The notes below the pieces were generated by a model. It did no database searches and had not been told where the DNA came from. It saw only the letters and a program-made list of their open reading frames with translations. A DNA stretch of 64,000 nucleotides from Effrenium voratum. Taxonomy: Eukaryota; Sar; Dinophyceae; Suessiales; Symbiodiniaceae. The position numbers were made by a program, and so were the translations under genes. The stretch lies in contig CAUJNA010001646.1 in the NCBI GenBank assembly GCA_963377175.1, positions 331,786-395,785 on the forward strand. Direction: 5' to 3'. This document shows positions 22,001 to 34,000 of this stretch, in pieces; within the stretch, counting starts at the first letter, position 1, and each line of letters starts with the position of its first letter.

Positions 22001-25000
22001 CGGCTGGTGCAAGTGGTGCGGGTGCCGCTATTGGAGCACATGGACGAGGAGACTCCAAGGGCGACTTCGTGTCACGGTGTGTGAGTCCGAGGCTTTTGGT
22101 CGGATCATTGAAGTCAACCTCCTGGAACCCCAACTGCCCCGCCATGTACCAACTTCCAAATGGCATGCCCTTTTGCCTTCCGGGTTGTCCCTTTTAACCG
22201 GCAACAGGTTAGACAAGAAGGGGGTCTCAGTCTGCCTAAGTTGTGTAGGGTTTTGCCGAACCCGGTGTCGTCTATCGTTGATGGGGGGACATGCGGAGCT
22301 CACAAAGCCAGGGGACACCAATTTCCACGTTCTTTTGTCGGAAGCAAGTTTTTTGGCCGGGCGTTGGCGAGGTGTTTTTTGATGATGCCGCGATGTTTTT
22401 TGTTTTAGAAGGAACCTACATTTTGGCGTTTGATACACACCCACATTGTGGTTGGTCAAACTCCATTGCGCAGGTGGGTCTGTCAACGAGTATGCACAGC
22501 GTGTTATCCATCCCAGCTGCTACCTACCGCGGAATTTGCCCATCCTCACAATTTTGCTTGGGTTGTTTCTTTCTTCTGGTTTCCCTTGCCAAGCTTTAAC
22601 CTCGGGTACTCTAAGGACACACTCACCCGTAAAGGGACCCACAGCCCAACCGGACCGAAGTTCGATAGGACGAGGCGGCGGACTGCCTCTACAACACGGT
22701 GCTGGCCAAGATCGTGAAGTCGCAGGTGTGGATGCCCCTCGGCAATCCGTCGGCAATCCGTCGCTCACCTCAAGCGTTGGTCGCGCAGCGGGTGCCCGGC
22801 TCCCCACTTTTGCAGGTTTTGGGGAGGTGGCCCGGGGGTTGAGTGACTGTCTGAAGCCGCTGTCTTTTGTGTCTGGGCGAAAACGCAAATCCATGTGTGG
22901 ATGTCCATGTGTCTCTCTGAGAAACGTGTTGATTTGGTGGGGTGTTTGAAAGGGAATCCAAAGGTTACTACAGGACCCAAGTGATTATGAACCGAATTAC
23001 ATTATGATCGGATTTTTTTGTAAGTTTAGCCCCGTGTGTTACCCACGCAGTGGCGTCCTCTTTCAACCAACCCCAAATAGGGGTACCGCGCCGGGCAAGC
23101 ATGGCAGGGGGGACAGGAAGGCGGTAGTTTGACTGAAAAGTCATGCTGCAATGAGACCTGCAATCAGAGCGCACCGAACCTTAGTTGAAGGGCCCTTTAC
23201 TGAAAGCAAGTCTGAGTCTTATATGAATGTTGCATCACAGCTGCCCAAGGGCCCTTTAAGCAATGCGGCAATAGAGTAGCTTTGGATTGGTACGGCAATA
23301 GAGTACCTTTGACTTTTTCCTTTAACCCACCAAAGGGATTTGGAGATTCTCCAAGAGCTGAGGAAGGAGACGGGCACCTTGCCTCACGCCGGCGGGCCTA
23401 GTTGTTTTTCTTCTTTTTGCGAGCTGAGTTTGGGCTCGATCTCCATTGAACTCAGTCCCTGAGGTCCAGGACTTTACACTCACTTGCCCAAAGACGACCT
23501 TTTGACCTTTTTGGTTTCCCCTCTTTGGTTCACTTTTGGTCATGGCCGTTCCATTTCTGGGTCCTTTGAGTGCCTGAGCATATTGAGAAGACCATTTTAG
23601 CAGCAACAATGGTTCGGACTTGGAGTGAGCGAAGCCTCCAATGGGGTTCGCTGCATGGGCTTCGCTGCTTGTTTGCCCATGGCAAGAGGCGCGCGGGTCA
23701 GCGAAATTCAGCAACCTTGTTCTGGGTACAGCGCGCAACTTTTCGGACCTCCAACTGACATTTGGTTTGTTTGTGCTTGCGCTTTCTCGCTTTTGGTGCA
23801 GGCAGACTTAGCTTCACGTGCTTGTCCGGACTCCCGGGGGAGTGACCCCTCTTTGGCTGATACCGTCTTTTTCGCTTTGCGTGGGATTAAGATGCTGTGA
23901 ATCACCGGGTTGAAGCCTAAGAGAACAAGGCGGTCTTTGACCAGGTTGCGGGCTAAGCAAACAAGGTGGGTTCTAAGGGGTTGAAGGGTAGGAAAACAAG
24001 ACGGTCCTGCCAAGGACTTTGTGATCTTCTGCTGGTTGCCCCCAGTGGGCGCCTACCGAGCATGCCTCGAGAACACAGACGCGTTGCTGTGGACTGCCGC
24101 CCGCCTTGGGCAGAGAACGGCTTGCAGCGAGTTGTTTTTTCTTTTCTGGATGGGCCAGAATCCAGAATCCAGCCATGTTGTTTTTTTAGTTGACGAAGTA
24201 CAGGCGTTTCTCAAAGGGACCCGCGGTGGTTGGTTTCTTTTTGGTTTTCCTTTTTGGTTTCCCTTTCGTATCATCCAAAAAAGAGTTCCCTTGCGGCCCA
24301 GTGCACAAATCGAACTTGAAGCCTTGCGGAGATGTGGGTGCCAGCCGCCACTAACCAAGGGCAAACAATTCCAGTCAGTCACCGTGAGTCTGAACGTTCA
24401 TTTGGTTAGTCCCGGTGAGTGACAATCTTCCACCAATCAAATGGGTTCTCTATGAAAGAACCTGGACCCTCAAACTACCGTCAAACAAGGGGAATTCACC
24501 CCATGATGGGGCACTCACCCATTTTTCAGGGAAGTTTGAGGATCCAGGGAGCCTTTGTCATGGGAGTTCGATCTCCGTTCGCACCAAAGGAGGCCTTGCT
24601 GTGGAACGTGCGGGCCGGTGGTTGGCCCTTCAGCCTGGTGGTGCGGGTGCCTGAGCAGCCAGGCCGGCAAGCAGGGGCAGCATGATCTGACCCAATCGGG
24701 TGGAGGGAAACCCCAAGGAAAAATAGGTTGGGTGGTTCCTGAAAAAGAAGAAGATCGATTTGATCATGCCATCGACATGTATTGTAGTCATGGATTGGTT
24801 TTATCTGGGTTGGTGACCGCAGGCTGACGATAGTCGGCTAGTGTGGGATTACGAGCACCATGTGTTGTCACTCGCTATGAAAATGGGACTGCCAGTTGAC
24901 TCAGCGGGAAAAGGGTCGCGGCCGGCCGGGAAAAGCAGTTGATTGTAGCTGATAACCCATTTGAACAACATAAATGTAAACATCAAACGAAGACCACGCC

Positions 25001-28000
25001 GGCGCTTTCATGTCCTGCTTGGCAAAGCAAAACCAGTGCCTGAAACCTCGAGGCAAAACGCTACCTGCTCACCAAACTGGGGTAAATTGATTTGGGCAAG
25101 ACAGCTCAGACAAGAGCCTTACTGAAGATTGGGGCTTATAAGGCAGCCTTGGCAAGTCTTGGTAAACTCTGCAGGGATTGGGGGGCTGCAGGGCCCTATG
25201 AGGATCTCATCACAATGGGAAATTGGCAAAATTAATGTAAACATTGTTTTTATAGAAGGGGGTTGTGGGGCCGGCTTGATTCATTTTCTTTTTGCTTGGA
25301 CCTTGACGGCAAGCACATCACCTGACGGCAACCCCGTTTTGAGTTTTGCCATGTTCGTGGTCAGGTTCGCGGGTGTGTTTCTCACTTCTGAAGTGGGGGC
25401 TTAAGCATTGGGAAGGCCGTCAATCGCAGACACTCGCTGTCACAGCGTCTTCGCGGAATCACCGGTTCGGGGAGTCGGACCGCCACGTGGTAATAGGTGA
25501 TAGCGTGTGGATAATTACATGAGGATGCTCTTGAGAGTGCCGATGGACTTGTTTTTTACGACCTAGTGGATTTGCGTCAAAACCAGGGCCAGCTTTTTAG
25601 GACAGATTTGAGCAGAAACCAATGTCACGGAAACCAACTCCACATTGGTTTGCTGGAGAAGGTCAGCAGCCGTTCCCAAACCACATTGACTTTTGGTTCT
25701 ACAGGCCTTACCAGAATCCCAATTAAACCAGGAGGGACTTACGCGCGGTGGACAGGAACATGCTTGTTTGTGGTCGAAGGGACGTTAATCTTTAAGCACA
25801 ACGCACAATGCCGTGGGCTTGGACCTGGCAATGCAAATCACGTAGTTGCTTCCAACTTAAGTGTGCAGTTCAAGTGGACTGCTGCATTTATAGGTTCTGA
25901 GATGGGTCGAGCTCCAAAGAAGTCATAGCATGACACTTTCCGTCAAAACCGACATCTGCATCCGCAAGGTCGACTCTGTTCCTGGTCGGCCTACCTTTGG
26001 CAGTCTGCGGTCCTGAATTTGTTCAGATTCCGAAAGCCGAGCTTTCCGCGCAGGCCGCGTCTTCCCCCGGAACTTCGGCTTCCGGAACTACCGAAAGGAG
26101 CAGCACAACCCAGCTGCAGAGTGCCGCGCCCAGCCGTGCTCCAAACGTCAGCTTGTAGAGGAATCTCTTGGAGTCCCATTTTTGTTGTTCCATTGAGAAA
26201 TTTGCAGGGGAGTACTTGTTTTCATGGCTGTTCTTTTGGGTGCTTTTGATTGAGGAAGAGAGAGCGGGAACATAAGGGTATGGCTCAAATTAGGGCCTCC
26301 CCCTTTTTGGAGGTCTAAAGGACGCATATATCGCTTTGATTGTTTGCAGTCCATCGTCAGCGTGCAGGTTCTTCAGGGGAAAACCTGTGTTTTGGGGTCA
26401 CGGTGAGCACGCCCCTCGAAAGTGGCAAATCACATGTCACCACAACCAGGGGTTGTAGGTACTCCTGGTGTGGTTTGGCTTGGCCCCAATGGAGTTTGGA
26501 TCTTCAGGTGGCCCATGCGTTGGGCATGTAGATCCATTTCTGCCGGAAGGACGGCCAACATCAGAAGGGTTCCTGAAGTCTCAGAGGGGTTGCGGAGTCC
26601 CATGGTCTCGGTACCTCAGGTTGAGCTACTTCCTGAATCCCACGGATTTCGAGGACGATGACGATGAGATGCTTTTCGGCTGGGACGTCTTCGTGGAGGA
26701 AGAGGATGCAACGGTGATTGAAGAGGAAGACGTGCAAGTGCCACTGTGCCTCAAAACTGGCAGCGGTTGGATAAGCAAACGCGGGTTTACCATGCGGACA
26801 TGTGCAAACGCGTCCCAGGATTAGCACACGTACTTATCACCCAAATTCACCCAAGTGCCCATCCACGCCAAGCACAATCCGCTTCACACACCCATTGCTA
26901 GGGTAGGGTAACTGTTGTCGGACCATGACTCCTGCCGCACTGAATGTGTACACCATACATGTACTACCTTAGTATCAACTGCAGTTTAGACGGTTGGCTG
27001 GCTATTGACCATCGATGACACCAACCACTTTTGGCCCAAGATGGCATGGGTTTGCATCATGGCCATGGCTTGTGGAGCTCAGGTTGGCTCTGGTGCGTAG
27101 GGCTATAGCCCTCATCGAGCGGGCGAACTTGGCAGAAGCCGCACCTGCCGAGGAGGCCGGTGTTCGGCATTTGTTGTCTCCTTTGGCTTGGAAAGGGCCT
27201 CCCGCAATTCACACCCAAAAGGTGCCAAAAGGCCAGCCCCTGGCAACGTGAGCAAGAGGTGAATCATAGTTCCAGCCGGCAGAATGTCACTTTTTTTTCT
27301 GGGAAAGTCAGGTCGGGATTTGTCTGACCGAAGGGGGTTGTAACATGAATCAAGGGCACCAGGACCCTCCTTTTCGTGATGGGCGGAATCAACAAGTCCC
27401 AACCTGGTGCAAGTCTTAGCCGCGTTTGCGTCTGACCCAAAACAGCTTCCGTCTGAAGTATCCTCAAGGTGGGCGGCTTTGGATTTGATTGACGGCGTGC
27501 TTGCTTTATGTCCATGTTGTGGCTGAGGCCAGTTGCTGAAACCGGTCTCGCTTCAACAGCTTTGTTTTTTTTGGGGGGGGTCTTACTGATGCCCATTCCG
27601 CGCCCCCCGACCCTGGCCCCGGCCCCGCAATTGGGGGGGGCGTGTGATTTTTTTGGCTACGACTAGTGCTTTCTTGGGTCCACGTTTTGTGCCAGGTGAA
27701 TCATGGTGACTCACCCAGACAGCATAGGGGATCGGAGTCTGAGAACCGGGCTTGGAAATGACATCAACATGCAACCTCAAGTGCACATTGTCCAACAAAG
27801 GTGGCAAAAGGACGCTCCTGTTCCTTTCAGGTTGGCAAATGTCTTAAAGTTCACAGACCCAGAAGACCGCAAATCTAATTTAAACACGTATGCCGAACTG
27901 AAGATCAGGGGGGCCTCCGTTTGCTATCTAAGGAACCTCCTGATGGCATGTCAAGGGAGTCAGGATCCCATTTGATGGCATGTCAAGGGAAACCGGAAGA

Positions 28001-31000
28001 AATTCAACTAGTATTTGGCCGTGATTTCTGGACAAACTGACGCACGAAATGATAGTGTGTTGCAAACATGTTCGCGGGTCCCAGTTTCTGACACCCACGT
28101 GAGGCCTCGGACAACCTCTCCGAAGGAGCGCAGCGGAACCACGCCGCTGACTTGGCGTCACGCTTCCGGATTCACTATGCACGTTGCCGCGAACCGCGTG
28201 TGTCCCTGCAGGCATTAGGGCAATCCCAAGCCTGGGGGCTGCAAGCGCTTCAAGGGGAAAAGATTTCGCCCAAACCCAAAGCCTCCCGTGACATGCCAAA
28301 GGCATGCTGCACGGCCACGTTTAGCAGATGTGGCCCATTGGAAGCTCAGGAAATGGGCGTTCTCACCCTTTGCCAATGAAGTTCAAGTGGCCAAACTTGC
28401 AGGGGCCTCCGCCCTTGCCCACCTTGTACAGGGAGAATCGGACGCAATTCATTGCGCTCATGCAGAGCATGTGTACAGATGAGGGACGTGAAAACCGACA
28501 TCTTACGTGCAAGGGTTTGGGATGGCGTTGTCTTGGCAGCACTAAAGTAAGCAACACTATGAAAGAAACATATATGGTAAATCCAGGAATAGGGAAACTG
28601 CGGATAAGGATGATATTATATCATATTCATGATGAATAACAAACAATGACAACAATGAGCCGCGCTACTGAGTTTCTCTTGACTTAATTGTATGCTTTGT
28701 TTCGACAACGAAGAACATGCAATCACAACCGTCTTTGTTGTGTCGTTTGAAATTATTTAATGATCAACCACTGTGCGGTACACACTTCGACACTGGAAGA
28801 CAGCAACAACTGTATATTGCTGGTGTCTCCAACTGACTCTGATGATGCTTGTGAGATGTTTGGAATGTGTACAGTGGGTTTGCAATTGTCATATGTGCAT
28901 TGTAACCAAACATACGACGACAAACAAATCAACAAACCAACGAACACACGGACAAACATACGAGCAATCAGTTCAGCAAGCAAGCTAGCTAGCTAGCAAG
29001 CAAGCCAGCCAGCAAGCCGCACGCAAGCACGCGAGCACGCAAGCAAGCTTGCCAACAAACAAAGAACGAAGCACGTAAGCAAGCACAGAAACCAGCAGCC
29101 AGCTACCGTACAACGCGCACCGGCGAGCTTTCCGGTTCAGTTTTGCTGAACCGGCCGGCTTCGTTTAGCTTTTTGCATGTCGAGGAGCTGTTTGCGGATC
29201 TGGACTTCAAGAAGGAGTATGGCCTCGGTGCGGTGAACTCCATCAACTGGGCGAGGATCATGTTCCAAATCACGCGCCCGGGGGTCGGGGCAGCGGGGGG
29301 GCTCGTTTGTTTGAGCTCCAAAGTCCATAATTTGGGGTCTTGGGTTGGGGTAGAAAATTGATGAACGGTTTCCTTCAGCTTTCTTTTAAACAAAAGCAAT
29401 TGTCCGACATTTTTAGACACTTTCCTCGAGTTCACAAGCTAACCAGACCTCCAGTGGTACCCTTTGAAATGCTTTTGGAGGGAATTCCCGTTGTCAAGCA
29501 ACAAAACGTGACAATCATGCTTTCCCTTTTGTTCCCATGGCCGCTGGTCTGATGGGAAATCCAGAGGGTTTGGAACTTGAGTGGAATCCATGGTAGGTAT
29601 TCCTCGCTTCGGATTGGACTTCCCTTGTTGGACCCGCAATCACCCGGCATGAGTGGATGGCTCCAGTGATCAAGATCTACATTGGGCCCAGGAAAAGGTT
29701 CCATGCCAGGGGGATGCAGTAGAAAGGTTTGCTTTTGTTTTTTGACATTGTTGTTTTTTCCGGCAAACACGGGGAACACCGGCTTGGATTGTTTGTTTTT
29801 CTTTGCTGCATTTGACTGCATACTCTTTGTGTCCAGTGGGATGCTGGCCAAGTTGTTTCAGATATATTGATTTGTCCTTTTTATCCTATTTTGCCAACCC
29901 CAACCTGCTTTTGAACCCATAAACCAAGAGGCAAAACAGAGGTCCAAAAACAGGTTTGGGAATGGGACAAAACAGAACCCCCTTTTTTCAACCAGGCTGG
30001 TTCGCCCATTGCCACGCATCATAATAACAATTCGACACCCCCCCCCCCCCCCAGATTTGTTGCAGGTTTGCAGTAAAGTGCGGTGGCATAGAGAAGCTTG
30101 GCTTGTTTGGGCGCCAAAAAGTAGAAGATCGGTCATGTTGGTCTTACCGGACCGCCGGTTTGGGGGCTCAGACGTGGTAGCAGCGAGGTACTACTTCTAC
30201 ACATACTTCAAGCGCTTGCCTCAGGGCCGACGGATGGAGCATATCCATGGCCACGTGGGTAGGACTGGCATGCCCTCAAGGGCCTGCCTGACTCGGGTGG
30301 GGATGGTTCAGGCCCACAGGCGGAAGGGGCATCATGTTCTTTTCAGCGCGAACTCCTGAAGGAATCCTGGGTATCAACCGGGGTCGTCACTGAGGCAGGG
30401 TATTTTTTCGGTTGTGGTGTCTTTCAGCGGGGATCTGCAGATTCATGTACTTGCAGAACGAGCAAGACGATTGCGGAACCACTGGCATGACAGAAGCGCT
30501 TGGCCAGACTTGAGAACTGCAGAACAAGCCACCTGCTTTCTTGGTGAAAAGGACTTGAATTCAGAACAGCCCACCTATAATACTATAGGTTAAATACACT
30601 GGGCAAAAACATGCAAAAAGGCTTGGTTCCGATAGTCATAACACCTGGCACACCGAAACCAAAGACTCTTGGACACGGAACAGCTTTCAACAAACCAGGC
30701 GCTGCATAGGCGCTCTGTCAGCGCAAGTTGGGCCCGTTGTTGTGGTTGCGGAACATGTGGGCGTGTGATCTTGTTGAGGCAACCCTTTCAAGGGTTGGCT
30801 TGAGGGGACACCAACAGGAGGTGTTCCCCTCCCCCTTTGGGGCTCCACTTGTCAAATTTTGACAATGGGTTCAGGGCCAAGGCACTGCTATGTAGCAGAT
30901 TGCTTTGGAGGTTCTGCCGAGCGAAATTTGTGGATAAGTGAGGGCCCATACGTACTGTATTTGATCCTTTAAAGTTGCACAAGCATTTTGGAAGAAGCGA

Positions 31001-34000
31001 AAGTCAATGGGTATTTTTCGAGGCAGAAAAACCACACCCCAAAATTCGTTTGTTGGGTCTTCTGAGAAACAAGAAACAACTTCTGGGCCCCCAAAAACAA
31101 CCCTTTGGCTTTAAGAGAAACACAGCCTCCACCTGAGGCTTTTCCCCAACTGTGACGGGGAAATCACCTTCAGCGTACCTACGGGGAACTTCGGCGACAT
31201 CTTGGCTGGGCGCGCCGGCCCAGTTGGCAACGCCCAGCCAGCACCAACAGCTCTATGGTGTGTTCGGTCACCTTTGGGCTATTTCAGGGGCCATTTAGCT
31301 GCAACTGAGCTGGCCTGGAAAATGGTTTTCCTTCTGATGTCCCTGCAAGCCACGAAGGGAGACCCTAGTTGCACTGACTGAAGGGTTAGTTGAGGATCCA
31401 GAGTCGTCACCCACGGGATAACAGTTACCACAATGGACCTGGCCTAAGAGAAGCGTCCTTAGGGCGGTTATCCAGGGACTTGAGGGCAGTGGAATGCAAT
31501 GATTGAGGACAGAGTGGGACTTCTGCCGCATACTGTGGATGGACAAAATCCTGCACCAGTTGGGAGGGGTAAAAACCTTGTCAGAGCTTGGATAACCCAA
31601 CTACCAACTGGTGAAGGAGTTTGTCCATTCAGAAGCCCAAAGTTGCTGGGCGGAAGCAATCCGTGTAGAAGGTGCAGAGTACAAACGCATGCGGAGTTGG
31701 AAGATGAGGCTCAGCGAGTGCAAACGAGTGCAGATCACCCGACCATTGCACAGTTAGCAATTATTTGCGTAGCTCATATATATGTGTGCTTCAACTCATG
31801 ATGCAGGTGTTGCATCACTTGTGGCCGAACGTATCCGAGGCATTGGTCAACGTGCAACATCCAGACAAGACCTAGGTCCACTGCCTGGTTCCAGTCACTA
31901 CGTTAGGGAAGTGGGGAGTTGAACTTGGTTTTGAGGGGTCAAGATGGTGAAACCTGGATCCGCTCGCAGGTACTACGCTCGCATGATGGGCCTGCCGGTG
32001 AAGAATCTCATCGTAGCCGGCGGCCTAGGGAGACCTCCTGGCTTCAGAGAGGTCATTGAAGCTGCAGCAAAACGGGTATGGGGTTCGGGATTGGTCAGCA
32101 TTGGTACGGGACCAACTCGTGGGTTACTGAAAGAACTCTCATTTTGAGACCCCCACCAAGATCACTGCATGCTCAGAGAGAGTTCATGTTCTTCATTGCT
32201 TGACCAAGGCAAGAGAGGTGAGCTGAAAGCAAGATGCATTTGCTCGTAGGGAGAAGGCAGTCCAGAATTGGTGCCAATGATTCCTCGCAGACAGTGCGTT
32301 TGGATGACATGTTGTGGGCTTTCGGCAGTTTGTCAGTCTGATGAGGGCCCGTGCTCTAGCCTTTGTAGGAACACCTTCTTATAGAGTGCATCCTGCGTTC
32401 ACCTGACCAGGATTTCAACACTATTAGCACGCGAATCTTTATCCCTGCCTGCAAATCATGCCTCAAGTTGGCGGGTGTACTCATCTTATATCTTGATGGG
32501 CAGGTCCGAAAGATGTTTCCCCGCTGCAGGCAAAGGAACATCGTGTATTTCAGGGGGTTGGACTGGCTCGCTCTGAGGGGTTTGTATAAGAAGAGGAGAG
32601 GAACGTTTGTTTCCTGTCGGATTCCTATCGCTTTTCCGTCAGGTTTTGTTAGCAAGCTGTTGGTTTCCAGGTTGGTGTCGCTTTGAAGCAGCAACATCTC
32701 ATTTGCGCAAGGCCGACCGTTTGACCTTTTGGCTTCCCGGTTCGATCCATTTTCAGTCATGGCCCCAAAAGGTTCGCTCACGTAGCAGATCATTCCACGA
32801 ACGCCAGCTGCTTGAGCTTTTCCGGCTCCAGACGCAAAAGAAGCGGCCTGTAATCATCGGCATGGTCGGCATGGAACTGCTCCGGGGCAACGCTTGTTGC
32901 TTGGTGGCTGGCGTGGGATTTGCCGTGAACTACTTGCCGGTGAAGAAGTATGACACGGGCGATGGCATCTTCTTTTGCGCTATGATGTCGGTGGGAATCC
33001 TCATGGTGGGCTTAATGGTTGGAATGTCCTTGACCAGCACTGATGGACTCACAATCCCTGCATTCGAACCCCTAGCTGCAGTGGGTGGGGCACTGTGGAT
33101 GCTCGGCAACCTCATGTGTCCCTACATCATCCAGTTGATTGGTCTTGGGCTTGGTTTGACTATGTGGGATTTGAGCAGCATGCTCATGGGCTGGTTTATC
33201 GGCCGTTTTGGGCTCTTCAGCATCGACAAGGACGAGATCGAGAGGCCCGGCTTGAACCTCATCGGCTTGCTCTTGGCCGCCGTCTCCTTGATCTTCTTCT
33301 CCATCTCCTCCGTCATGAAGGATCCGGAGAGCTCGAGCGAGGAGAAATGCCGGAAACCAACGACATCCAAGGCGGAGCCAGCTCCAAGTGACTGGAGAGA
33401 AGGCACAGAGGTCGATTCATCTCCTGACCTTGAAGTTGGGGATGAAGTGGAACTGTCAGAAGCTTCAAAAGGAGCCAACCTTTGGAAGATGTTTCTGGGT
33501 TCTTTCTTGTCGATCTTAGCTGGCATTCTCTTTGGTACGACTTTTGTATTGCCAGTGGCGCTGCAAGAAAGCAAATTGGGGGGCAACCACAGTGACTACA
33601 TCATGGACTATGTTTTCAGCCATTTCATTGGCATTTCCCTCACCTCCACCACTGCCCTTGTGATCTATGTGAGCATCCGCAGGAAGAAGAGCTACATGCC
33701 GCGCCAGATTGTGCTTCCGGCTGTTTGGTCTGGTGTGATTTGGGCTATTGCTCAGGTGGCCTGGTTTCAGGCCAACTTAGATCTGGGCTTTTCGGTCTCT
33801 TTCCCGGTGGTTGCCAGCCTTCCAGGTGTCATCGGCCTGGCGCTTGGATGTCTTTGCTTCAACGAGCTTCGTGGCCAAAAAGCCCGTCTTTTCGCCGGCC
33901 TTGGCCTCCTCTTGCGGATCCCAGGTGTGGTCCTCATCGCAATTTCAGCCTAGGGAGCCACGCTTCCTTTTTCATTTTTGTTTGGGTCCACACAGGACCC

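Larger units (their letters stand above)
18418..29184 (+). other. 10.8-kb threonine synthase intron containing another gene
   Basis: GA-AG intron between adjoining pieces of the enzyme (DIVK and ELFADLDF are contiguous in homologues, so no exon should be missing). It contains seven candidate exons in a consistent frame (19101-24685), a family B element and simple repeats. Confidence 0.65.
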
